From positions 1-20,481 of the forward strand of contig JAHBMJ010002290.1 of assembly GCA_018398765.1 (NCBI GenBank): DNA of 20,481 nucleotides. Reading direction: 5' to 3'. The DNA comes from Chromera velia. Its lineage: Eukaryota; Sar; Chromeraceae. The number at the start of each line of letters is the position of its first letter. Position 1 is the first letter of the stretch. The notes under the pieces were generated by a model. It searched no databases and had not been told where the DNA came from. It saw nothing but the letters and a program-made list of their open reading frames with translations. Shown in pieces: positions 9,599 to 18,723 of this stretch. The position numbers and the translations under genes are program-made.

Positions 9599-10066
9599 AA
9601 AAGTGGTGCCAATCGATTGTTTAGCTTAAGTTACTTTTAAAAACATCTCAAAAAGGTTGAAACACTTTATGGTTCCTGAACAATTGCATGATTTTGATGT
9701 GTCGCTTCAATATTTGATAAAAAGGCCTCTAACCGAGTAACTCGTAACCATTTTTGACCCCTGATAAAAAGTGAGTAACCATCCACTATAAGGTTTTTAA
9801 ATATGTTTTAAATAACTTTCAAACACTTTTTAAGATAGACTTTGAATGATGGTTACTGACCCAAAATGACCTCTAACCAAGTGATCTGTAACATCATGAA
9901 GCGACATGTATTTAACGCCTGTAACCTATAATAAAACGAATAACTCATACCAAAATTTTATGTTTTTTGGAAGTAACTCGTCAAGCCGCACTTAAAAAAT
10001 ATTTTATTACTAAAAAACCAAATGAAATTTCTACTTTTTTTGGTCATATCAGCTCCAAAATCTAGT
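9599..10066 (+). repeat. GTAAC-rich dispersed repeat, copy B
   Basis: This copy shares the exact 20-bp opening block, the 'CCGAGTAACTCGTAACC' type core and the 'CCAAAATCTA' end with copy A at the left edge of the window. The middle has diverged and differs in length. It is non-coding. Just outside lies 'TATACACACCAGAA', a word also seen in the left subterminal array of the chromodomain element. Confidence 0.6.
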
Positions 10067-10333
10067 ATACACACCAGAAGTGCTGCCACCTAGTTAAAAT
10101 CAGAGCACGTACTGAGCTGAAAAGACGGAGATTTAATGAGACTCGATATGAGAGCTGACGTGAGCACGAAAGACTTGGCGAAGAGGCAACTTAGATAACA
10201 GTGGGAGAGATGTGGCATAGAAAGGTGTAATAAGAACAGTGAAACGAAATAGGCAGGGCAGTGGATTATCATGCAAAAGCACGCAGTGAAACCGATTATT
10301 GTGGAATCGAGCGGTAATAAGATGAATAGAGAT

Positions 10334-10364
<31 letters not shown>

Positions 10365-10660
10365 CGTTGAGTGAATGCATGATCGAATGCGAGCAACAGA
10401 CCTGCATAAGTGAACATATCAGCGCAGTGAACTAACACAACCGTATCATTTTGGGCAGTCGGAGAGCTGCAGGATGCATACAGACAATGAGGATCGTGCA
10501 ATGACACAGGCAAGTGAAAAGCGGTGGGAAGGAGAGAATAGAGTGCAGTGGGATAAAGCAAACAAATGAGAGGCATTGAGAGCATGTAGTGAGATGAAAG
10601 CAATGTAAAAATGAGGTTAGTGTGAGCAGTAAGTTGCAGATATGGTACTGGTGGTCATGG

Positions 10661-10662
<2 letters not shown>
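10067..10662. other. No gene seen; AG-biased with a (TA)n run
   Basis: The stretch contains (TA)n at about 10335-10364. The minus-strand frames crossing it encode Tyr-Ile repeats from the TA run and hydrophobic low complexity, so I do not call them genes. Confidence 0.5.
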
Positions 10663-10696
<34 letters not shown>

Positions 10697-10721
10697 GTTA
10701 GTTAGTTAGTTAGTTAGTTAG
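10663..10721 (+). repeat. (TA)n followed by (TTAG)7
   Basis: About 16 TA units are followed at once by seven exact TTAG units (10694-10721). TTAG is shorter than the usual plant/algal TTTAGGG telomere unit, so this is treated as a compound microsatellite and not an internal telomere. Confidence 0.8.
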
Positions 10722-10878
10722 AGGATGTCTAACCCCAGTTGGAGTGCTAAACTCCCGGGCGGCACATACATGCATGGTTGTTGTTTGTTAAGTGGCCGGT
10801 GGAGTTGATCAGTTAATCACTTTCTAGAATTAGGAGACAAGCATCAAAGAGACAGGCCGGATGTGAGCATAGAAGCAA

Positions 10879-11304
10879 TCAAATAGCATTACGGATGAAG
10901 AGTTCAGAATCTGATGTACTTGCACCAGGGAGTGGACAGTTACAATTATTTGAATTAATGGATTCCAGCTCAGCCAGGCAGTGCAGGAATTCTCTTTCAT
11001 CCAGCCACTTGGCACATGAAGAAAGTCTATACATAAAGTCATCAATACACCGAATACAAGAATCATGTACACAGAGTTTGTAGTCACTACATTCAACAGA
11101 CAGAGCACTGCTTTCGCCTTGTAGGTTAAATGAGAGCAGACGTAAGAAACCGAATAGAGAGCCGTCGGTTACTGTGATGCATGATTGCACATCTTTGGAG
11201 CAATATGCAAATGAAGTGGCTGACAAAATGGCTATATTTAATATAGATACGGCTAAAAAAAATTTTAGACAAAAATGTAATCGGCTATGTATGCAAGAGT
11301 GCAT
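10879..11304 (-). CDS. Possible small cysteine-rich secreted protein
   Basis: A complete minus-strand frame of 141 residues runs from ATG (11302-11304) to TGA (10879-10881). The N-terminus is basic/polar, then hydrophobic (FFLAVSILNIAILSA, about residues 15-29), then SFA before YC, which resembles a signal peptide with an A-x-A-like cleavage site near residue 33. The remainder has ten cysteines, including C-x5-C-x4-C-x2-C and a terminal C-x-C, suited to disulfides. TATA-like words lie upstream on the same strand (about 11350 and 11370). No family is recognised. The opposite strand also holds short coding-like frames, so strand choice is uncertain and the frame could be chance. Confidence 0.35.
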   Translation of the reverse strand: MHSCIHSRLHFCLKFFLAVSILNIAILSATSFAYCSKDVQSCITVTDGSLFGFLRLLSFNLQGESSALSVECSDYKLCVHDSCIRCIDDFMYRLSSCAKWLDEREFLHCLAELESINSNNCNCPLPGASTSDSELFIRNAI

Positions 11305-12015
11305 CTCAGAGGGCAGTTCACGGTCTCAGACTGACACTGCAAAGGGCTCTATATACTACGTGCAGTTATATAAACAATCAAGGTTTGTGCCCCATGCGAA
11401 CGTTTAAATGAACTATGACATGGCTGGTTGAGGTACTAACCTACTACGTATTAGGTGTATTACGCAATTTTGGTAAAAGTTCTGCACACACGGGATTATA
11501 ACATACATACAGTTAAATATTTAATCGGTTTTCATACCTAAGAGGGCAGCCCAGCAGCCCTAGCTTGAGGCCTTGCATGAAGTTGTGCATTAACATTGAT
11601 AGATACCTCGAGTTACACGCGCACAGATAATGGGAACCACCATAATTTTCGAGGCACTAACCCAAAGGTGAGTATGACTCGCAACTTTTGCAATTTTTCG
11701 TTCATACGCGGCTTTATTAACATATACATACATGCATGTAGTTATAGACGGAAACACACCCCACAAGGGAACTCCTTGTCTCACCCCCGGCAACCTCCCC
11801 ACAATGACAGCCTCGCGGGGAGGTCTGGGTGTCAAGCTCCAGACGCCCCGTCTATACTACGTAATTTCAAAAAAAAAAAATCGACCTCCCCAAAAGTCCT
11901 TCTCAGTCGCTGAAAGTGGTATCATTCGATTGCCCTCTTTAACCTCTCTAAACTTAAGTGCTACCTGAAAAAATATAATTAAGATGATCTCTATCTGCGG
12001 CATCGTTTTTTAAGA
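11305..12015. other. No gene seen
   Basis: AT-rich and mixed sequence. It includes a partial match (11912-11931) to the opening block of the GTAAC-rich repeat and a poly-A of about 12 at 11868-11880. Frames at 11590-11968 on both strands are short, overlap one another and show no domain. Confidence 0.45.
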
Positions 12016-12044
12016 GACCGTCTATGCCTACGGCGTAGACGGTC
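12016..12044. repeat. Strong short hairpin
   Basis: GACCGTCTA and TAGACGGTC pair exactly over 9 bp. After a T-G wobble position, GCC and GGC extend the stem to 13 positions around a 3-base loop. It is not next to a gene end that would make it a terminator. Confidence 0.6.
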
Positions 12045-12061
12045 AAGATACCGTCCAGATA

Positions 12062-12156
12062 TGCGGCTTTAGCTTTCAAAACACCGTAAATGATCCGCGC
12101 TTGCGGCACAAACTTTCATTGACAAGCTTATCCAAAAATGCGGCTCGAACTTTCAA
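12062..12156 (+). repeat. Three spaced TGCGGC..CTTTCA repeats
   Basis: 'TGCGGCTTTAGCTTTCAA' (12062), 'TGCGGCACAAACTTTCAT' (about 12102) and 'TGCGGCTCGAACTTTCAA' (about 12139) are spaced 37-40 bp apart. A partial 'CTGCGGCATCG' precedes the hairpin near 11995. Together with the hairpin they look like a small structured element. Confidence 0.5.
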
Positions 12157-12159
12157 GTA

Positions 12160-12985
12160 GTAGTTAGGTTTAGGAAGGTCCCCTCTTTAAGGTAAGGTGT
12201 TCTGCAAATTTATATTAAAAACGTACGAGCCGATCGCGCAGTACAAAACGGTAAACTTCCGACTTTATGCTTTCCAGGAGCCGCTTTGCTGGCTAGTAAT
12301 AACGCTATTCGTGTAATCACAGCCGGGATGATGCACATGCACTTTTAAAATGGCTCCGTGCGAATCCCGCACGCCTTCCCGCAAAGCAAAAAAATCCTCG
12401 TCTACGCGTGCGCGGGCTAGAAATTCTTACATGATATTAGTACGTGCCTACGTCTTTACGGGGCCATACAATGAGACAAGTGCACCGATACACGGAGTTT
12501 TGAAGCACTGAGGAAGATGACACTGTCAGGCACAAAGCACTTTAGTTGTCTTCTCTTATCCAGTTTTCTTATGACTAACAGCCGATGTGCAATAGTCCAG
12601 CCCTATGTACATATAACTCCTCGCGTTGTTTGTTCTACTTTGAACTCTGAACGATACTGAAGCTTCGATGGAAACGCACAGGACTGCTTTGGTCTAAACT
12701 GTGTAGCAGAGAACGCAGAGGCAACGGGTTGGCAAAGCAGTGTTATAAAACAGCTGTGGCACAAGGATTTACCGCAGAAAGCCTCGCAAAAGGCACAAGA
12801 AGGGGGGGGTGTTGGGTATGCACACCACTGGCCGAGTCGGCGGGGGGGGGCAGAGACCCACTCCGCTGCAGAGTTGCTCGATGAGCCTCCCTTGGTGATT
12901 AGCACGTAAGCCGTTTCCTTCATGTACCTAGACCCTCTTCTCTGCTTATCTTGTCATGTCTCTGCGCAGTCATATTATCAGTCAT
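12160..12985. other. No supported gene
   Basis: The sequence is mixed, with G-runs near 12803 and 12841. A 106-residue minus-strand frame (12603-12923) starts with ATG but is crossed by the G-runs and shows no domain, so it is left uncalled. Confidence 0.4.
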
Positions 12986-12989
12986 GGAA

Positions 12990-13640
12990 GCGAAGCGCCT
13001 CAATGAATGGAAACGGAGTGGCTGAATGGAAGGAAACGGGCTGGCTGAACAAACGCAGGTGGAGTGCCCGAATGGAAGAACATGGAGTGCCTGAATGGAA
13101 GAAGATGGAGTGCCTGGCTGAATGGAAGATAATGAAAGCAGATGGAGTGGCTGAATGAACGCAGGCAGAGTGGTTGGACGGTAAGAGATGGAGAGGCTAA
13201 ACAAATGCTGGCGGAGTAGCTGAATGATGTTGAACGCAAGAAGATGAAGAACTGAATGAAAGGAGGTGGAATGGCCGAACAAACGCGGTGGAGTACTCGA
13301 ATGAAGGGAGACGAAGTGGCTGAATGCAATTCAATGGAAGGAGATGCGGAGTAGCTGAATGAACGGAGACCGTCACAGAGTGCTAAACGAATGTGGGTGG
13401 TGGCCTAAATGGAAAAAACCGGAGTGCATGGCCGTATAAAAGCTAATGGAGCTAGTAATGGAGGGAGATGAAATAGTTGAGTGAAAGCAGGCGGAATGGC
13501 TGGATGGTAAGAGATGGTGTAGCCGAACGAATGCAGGTGGAGTGGTTGAATACAAAAAGATGGACTGGCTGGATGAACGCAGGCAGAGTACCTGAATGGA
13601 GGGAAACAAAGTGGCTGAAGGAAGCGACTGAAGGCAGGCG
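12990..13640 (+). repeat. Degenerate minisatellite, ~22-24 bp units
   Basis: Variants of 'GGAGTGGCTGAATGGAAGGA' and 'GAATGAACGCAGGCGGAGTG' follow one another for ~650 bp with substitutions and small indels. Unit length is not a fixed multiple of three, so reading frames shift between units. The Ser/His/Pro-rich minus-strand and Glu/Trp/Arg-rich plus-strand frames here are translations of the repeat. Confidence 0.7.
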
Positions 13641-13738
13641 AGGTGCCTTTTTAAGGCTAGGCATGATTGTTCAGAAAAAAACTACCCGGTCACTAATATG
13701 CATTGGGTGGTATATGCATTCGATCTGTTGATACAACC

Positions 13739-13969
13739 TCAGACGAGCCCCTTCTTATGGAGCCTGGCCGCTATATAGTCGTGCACATTCTATACTCTCT
13801 TGAATGCATCTTCCCTCTCTTTTTGCATTACAGGCTCCTCTCCACGATTTCTGTCAGGGTGCAGTTAAAGAGCCAACTTGCGGTATCTCCTCTTGAACTC
13901 TTTCACCTCGTCGGCAGTTTTTGGGAGGCACTCTAAGTCGAAGAAAGTGAGTGCCTGTCGGAAATCCAT
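13739..13969 (-). pseudogene. J-domain (DnaJ-type) remnant with in-frame stops
   Basis: From ATG at 13967-13969 the minus strand encodes a J-domain: ALTFFDLECLPKTADEV (helix I and the turn), KEFKRRYRKLAL (helix II), then LHPDRN with the HPD tripeptide intact (13853-13861), then a helix III-like EREDAFKRV and NVHDYIAARLHKKG. The HPD loop stimulates Hsp70 ATPase. Two in-frame stops break the domain: TAA at 13865-13867, two codons before HPD, and TAG at 13790-13792. TGA follows at 13739. No frameshift is needed, so the ~76-residue fold is otherwise complete. It may be a decayed copy of a co-chaperone, or a gene in which these stops are read through. The CCTT tract and a C-run lie upstream. Confidence 0.6.
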
Positions 13970-14149
13970 CTGTTCTCCACTCGGGCTACTCCCCCCCCCC
14001 TCCTTCCTCTTTCCTCGCCTTCCCTAGCATTCTCTAGCCTCATCTTCCATATTTTTGGCAACAAATTCTCTTACACTTTTCCCTGCCTAACCGTTTTTCG
14101 ATTTTTTTTTTCCGGTCCGGACGTGACAGTCCTTCCTTTCCTTTGCCCC

Positions 14150-14519
14150 TTTCCTCTTTTCTTCCTCTTTTCCTCATCTTTCCTCCCTTCCTCTTCATTT
14201 CTTCGTTCTTCCTTCCTTCTTTCCTTCTTTCTTTCCTTCCTTCCTTCTTCCTTCCTTCCTTCCCTCCTTCCTTCCCTTCCTTCCTTCCTTCCTTCTTTCC
14301 TTCCTTCCTTCCTTCCTTCGTTCTTCCTTCGTTCTTCCTTCTTTCCTTCCTTCTTTCCTTCCTTCCTTCCTTCGTTCCTTCCTTCCTTCCTTCCTTCCTT
14401 CGTTCTTCCTTCCTTCCTTCCTTCCTTCCTTCCTTTCTTCTTTCGTTCTTCCTTCCTTCCTTCCTTCCTTCCTTCCTTCCTTCATTCCTTCCTTCCTTCG
14501 TTCCTTCCTTCCTTCCTTC

Positions 14520-14554
<35 letters not shown>

Positions 14555-14555
14555 G
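14150..14555 (+). repeat. CCTT/TTCT pyrimidine microsatellite, ~400 bp
   Basis: Almost pure pyrimidine tetranucleotides (CCTT with TTCT, TTCG and TTCC variants) end in (TTTC)n near 14521-14554. The strand asymmetry allows triplex (H-DNA). Long Phe/Leu/Pro/Ser frames on + and Lys/Glu/Gly/Arg frames on - are translations of the repeat. Confidence 0.9.
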
Positions 14556-14559
14556 CTTG

Positions 14560-15265
14560 CTTCGATCCTTTTTTGCTTCCTCTGCCTGTTTTTTCCTTTC
14601 ACCTTGCTTTTTTGTCTTCAGATTTATATTTTTGCGCCTTTTCCTTTGCTTTCATGTAGCACTCTCTAAGCAGAGTTCACCGCTTTTAGTGAGTGTGTGT
14701 GGTGCGTTTTCCGGTATGCTTGACTTAGGCAGCCGTTCGAAACAATACATCGCATGGGAGAGAATGCGGAGTTTCTCCCGGTATGCATTGTTTATAGCTA
14801 ACACTGCTGGCATGAATCTCAGATGCGTTTGCGGCTTTAAAAGTCTTTTTTTCTGGGTGAGCAGAACAATTCGGAAGATTACTGGAAACTTTTTAGGCAT
14901 AACATCCCTAAAACATAACATCCCTAAAACATGTGCATTCATTAAAATAAAAGTAATTCTATTAGTTTGATCTGATATATTCTTTATTATACAACTATAC
15001 ATATCTGATAAACAGGTAACTTTCATATTTAAGTCATTAAAATTAACAAATTAGTTTATATTAACTACATTTTTATAATATCATAACTAATTATGACTAT
15101 ACTATTTATTAGTTTTGCTAGTATCGCTTTGATTTACCCTTCTGAATTTCATATTAACTCCGCTCAAGGGCCGTCCAATAAAAAACCTACTTATTAAAAT
15201 CTGTATGCAGGTGAGGGAGGGGGGGGGTATTACGGGGTGCAGGGGCTTTCCCTTGCAGATACTTC
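14560..15265. other. AT-rich stretch, no supported gene
   Basis: Coding-like segments occur on both strands at 14655-15026, but neither shows a domain or a clear gene structure. A short exact duplication, 'CATAACATCCCTAAAA' (about 14898-14929), is present. A TTTTTTGTCTTCAG acceptor-like site at about 14609-14622 has no exon I can support behind it. Confidence 0.4.
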
Positions 15266-15696
15266 GTATACCAAGACCAACTTAATTTGGTACGATTACG
15301 ATTGCGATTGCAAATGTGAACAAATTGAATATTTTTATCGTGCAAACAGTCTTTTGAGACTTGCAACATGTTTTTGATAATATTTGTGAAGTCTGTGCAA
15401 ATTTCTAAGTTCGTACATGTGACCGATTATGTTTGCCAAAAATATAAAAATTTAAAGCCGGGCGGCCCCGGAAACCCAAAAAATTGAGTCCCAATTTTGA
15501 ATTTTCATATTTTTTGCAAACGTAATCGGTCGCGCGTACGAACTTGAAAATTTGCACAGACTTCACGAATATTATCAAAAACATGTTGCAAGTCTCAAAA
15601 GACTGTTTGCGTGATAAAAATATTTTTCACATTTGCAATCACAATTATAATTGGATGTATATATGGGTTTGCCAAATTGAGTTGGTCTTGGTATAC
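15266..15696. repeat. Foldback palindrome, ~190-bp arms
   Basis: The left arm starts GTATACCAAGACCAAC (15266-15281) and the right arm ends with its exact reverse complement (15681-15696). The arms run inward with good pairing through 'AAACAGTCTTTTGAGACTTG' and 'GACCGATTA(T/C)GTTTGC' to about 15455 and 15499. The central ~45 bp contains a GC-rich CCGGGCGGCCCCGG. Transcription of either strand would give a long hairpin RNA. It resembles a foldback/MITE-type element. The frame at 15611-15904 overlaps it and is discounted. Confidence 0.75.
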
Positions 15697-16354
15697 ATCT
15701 TCTTTATTGCCTTTACTTAAGAAAAAAATTTATCACCGATTTGTCCCTCATACAAAATACAAAACAACATTACACATATTCAGACTGTTCATTTTCTTAT
15801 GCATGAAACTACGCCCTTTTCCTTACCCTCTTATATTTTTATACTTTTATATCTCCTCTGTATGCATTTTTTATTCATCCTCCTGCATGGCTAAAAACCT
15901 TTAGCATGCGTGCCTTGATATAGGCGACCTTTATGTAATTAAGTTCCGCCATTCTTGGGGCCCGCACCACTAGCTGCGGGGCTGCCCTCCGAGGCAAAAT
16001 CGCCATCGCCTCGAGAATTACATGCATGCAGAGAGCGTGTCCCTCAATCCCATGCAATTAGTCCAAATCGATGAGTGTCAATGAGTGTTCAAGCAGCGAC
16101 TGCAATGTTTGGCTTCAAAACCGATCCCTTATATATGACTGCTTGCCTCTGCTCAAAAGATGTGTGTTTCAAGGAGATTGAATTCGCTTCAAACTCTGCT
16201 GCATGCTGCACGAGACACAACTCAAAAAACACACATGCTTCTTTGCTGTCTCAGTCTGACCGAAGAAAGACGCTGAGCTCTCGCTCAAGACAGACACGGA
16301 CACTGATTCCCCTCAGAAAGACACGGACGCTTGGAAAAGACAGGAAGAGCAAGG
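15697..16354. other. Upstream region of the PrsW-like gene
   Basis: No separate gene is supported. It has a TGCATGCA site at 16023-16030, about 330 bp before the start codon, and a 'GACACGGAC' reiteration near 16291-16330. A frame at 16081-16395 (+) overlaps the start of the gene in another phase and is taken as leader sequence. Confidence 0.4.
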
Positions 16355-18355
16355 ATGCCAACACGGTTTGTGCATCCGTCTGCTTTTGTTGGTAGATCGC
16401 ACTCGAGTATTGCGCTTTCGTTTTCTTGTCTTCAAAAGTCTGCCGTGTTCGTTCTACTGGGCCTGGGTTTGCTTCTTCTTCTTGGCCCCATAACCAGGCT
16501 CATTCCTTGGGTCTGGCTGTCTGCAATCCTTTGGGGACTGATTCCGGCTTTTTTGGTGGTCGTGTGGATCGCCAACTCTTATGCAGAGCAGTTGGCAATT
16601 GAGCAGGTCGCCTACTCCTCCTTCGAAGGCCTGGTGGCTGCGGGTGTACACCAGTTGATTCAGAACTCTCTGGACTCTCTGGTGGATGACCTCGATCCCG
16701 AAGTTTTCTCTCCATTCCTTTTTCCTCGATCGCTTGTCCGTGCTTTCGTTCTCAAGGCGCTGCCGGCAGAGTGCCTGAAATATGTGCTCCTAAGGAGACT
16801 TCTTTGGAAGGTGGGTTTCAGCTTTGATTTTTTTTGAATACTTTATATATTATCAGGAACATGAAACAACTCAGTAATTGAGGCCCGGAACACCTTCGAT
16901 TTTTTCCAAAATGCAAACGCAATCGTAATCGGACAACCCTGTTTGCGAATTTGCTCCGACCACTGTATAGCGCGGCTGCTGCTGAATCGTTTTGTCAGCT
17001 GTACGACACCATTTTAGTCATCCCATCTATTAAGGGGCGGTCTGCTTTGAAGATGCACACTTGCTTGTATAACCCTTTCTTGCTTTGTTGCTCTTTTGTT
17101 TTCCTTATTTGAATTCCCTTTCTGCGGTCAAAACGTTTGAGTCTCTGACTATGCGTGCATGCAGGACCACGTGGTGGACCCCCGATGTCTCTTTGCTTAC
17201 GGCATGGTGCTGGGGTGCGGGTTTGCGGCGGTGGACACCGCAGCAAGTGGGTGGAGTTCCCAGACTCCGACCGTGGGGGGGTTTATTGATAGAACCTTCA
17301 GCTGTCTGCCGATGCAGGCATGCACAGGAGGAATCATCGGAATTTTGCTTTCTTACTATAAATTCTTTGCGCAGACTGACGTGAATCCTGTGAATACAAT
17401 CGCACTTCCTTTCCTGCTGCATGGAATCACCGACCTCCTGCTGCTTGAGCAGTATCGACTGCCGAAAGTTTTGGGGTTCTACACTCCCATGCGCGTGATC
17501 CTTTCGGGAATGTGCGTGATGCTCGTGCGATCTCTGGTTATCCGAATGAGCAGTTTCAAGGGGGTTCGGGTTTCTGCTCTTCAGTACGAAGGGCTGATCT
17601 CGAGGGGCGATTGCCTGCTCGAGGGTCTCTGCTTTTCCGAATGGTGGCCTCGAGAACCGACAGAATTCAAGGCGGCGGTGAGGAAGCATCACGCAATGTT
17701 GCTTGCAGGAGAATACGATGAAGAAGAGACAGAAAGACATGGTGAAAGGCCGAGAAGTAACAGAAGGAGAAGGGAAAGAGGCAGAGAGACGCACAGGGGC
17801 AGGTATTCTGAAGGTCTGAATTTGGCCTCCTCACCAAGACCTGACCTAATGCCCCGAAAGACTTTGTTGAAGCATCCCGCTTCCTCGAGATCCCGCCCTT
17901 CTAAAGTCCTCATCTTATCCCCCCGTCGTGCCGCGGAGACACGAGAGGCCGCAGTCACAGAAGGAAAAGAAACACCTGCTGAAGCAGCAAAAACAGCACC
18001 AGTAGCAGAGGAGAAGAAGGAAGAGGCGCCGAGAGGGTCTTCAGAGAATTCTCCGGAGACGCCGACTGAGGGAACGGGGTTCACAAGATTTAGCCCCCCG
18101 AGAGTCTCGATTTCAAAGCCCACAAATACCGAGGGGGAGCTTCCCACAGGTCCTAGGGACAATCTTGATGAGGATGCAAACACTCCAACAGAACCCAACG
18201 CACAGCAGAATGACTTGAGAATTGAGACCTCTGCTGCTGAAGTTTCGCTTTGCCACACGCATGCAGCTCATCTCCTCACCCCGCCGGCAAGTCCCAACGG
18301 GGCGGTGAGCTCCACACCAAGTGAGTTCGATCCTGGCTCAGACGTTCTATTCTGA
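16355..18355 (+). CDS. PrsW-like intramembrane protease homologue, altered active site
   Basis: Two exons (16355-16810, 17165-18355) joined in phase 0 give 548 residues. Membrane segments lie at about 29-46 and 51-73, with more from 140 on. PrsW proteases use EExxK, FAxxE and P-x-H motifs. The matching sites here read PAECLK (E139, K142; the first Glu is Ala138), GFAAVD (D176 for Glu) and R195...LPMQA (Q203 for His), while HGITD (238-242) is kept. So the fold is recognisable but the protease may be inactive or unusual. Residues from about 330 are an Arg-rich then Glu/Ala/Pro-rich disordered tail. ATG 16355 has A at -3. A perfect donor word, GTGAGT, at 18321 could extend the gene past this stop. 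PrsW cuts anti-sigma factors in bacteria; the target here is unknown. Confidence 0.65.
16811..17164 (+). other. Intron of the PrsW-like gene
   Basis: It is 354 nt and GT-AG, with donor AAG|GTGGGT. A branch-like CTGAC lies about 18 nt before the acceptor TGCATGCAG|GAC, and a T-rich tract runs upstream. Splicing restores the conserved order of PrsW motifs in phase 0. The acceptor overlaps a TGCATGCA octamer. Confidence 0.75.
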
Positions 18356-18723
18356 ATCGAATGAGTCTTTGTAGTTCAAACTTCGAATTACAATATTCGA
18401 ATCCAAAAATCTAGAATGTACCCGATATAGTAGGCTCAATCATAGTTTTTAATTACACATGCATGTACACCAATCCTAACCAATCCTATAGTGTTACACA
18501 AAGTTAAATGTTTAACAATTACACCTGACCCCCCCCTTGTTACACATATAAGCATATAACAATTAGTATGTAATAATTCTAGATTAACCCTGCCTCCAGT
18601 GCTCAAAAGTTCTTCTTGCCACATTCTAGGCCGCGTTGCTAATGACACCATTACTCCAAAAGCAGTACCCTCAAACCGATCTGAAGAAAAAAAAGAAGAC
18701 GAAGATGAAATGTGGAATTAATA

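Noticed and set aside
9164-9629. Cys/Leu/Val-rich plus-strand frames
   Set aside because: They are driven by CTGT/CTGC repeats, overlap in two phases and show no domain.
10694-10721. (TTAG)7 as an internal telomere
   Set aside because: It is short, adjoins a TA microsatellite, and the unit is not a known algal telomere repeat.
12347-12385. tRNA-like T-arm around GTGCGAATCCCGCAC
   Set aside because: The loop is too short and no acceptor, D or anticodon arm can be found around it.
12920-13664. Ser/His/Pro-rich minus-strand frames and a Trp/Glu-rich plus-strand frame
   Set aside because: They are translations of a degenerate minisatellite whose unit is not a fixed multiple of three.
14123-14970. 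Long Phe/Leu/Pro/Ser-rich frames on + and a Lys/Glu/Gly/Arg frame on -
   Set aside because: They translate the CCTT microsatellite in several phases at once.
14652-15026. A 124-codon minus-strand frame with ATG, and a rival plus-strand frame
   Set aside because: Both strands look equally plausible and neither has a domain or splice support.
16075-16395. Plus-strand frame ahead of the PrsW-like gene
   Set aside because: It overlaps the gene start in another phase and is repeat-tinged, so it is better explained as leader sequence.
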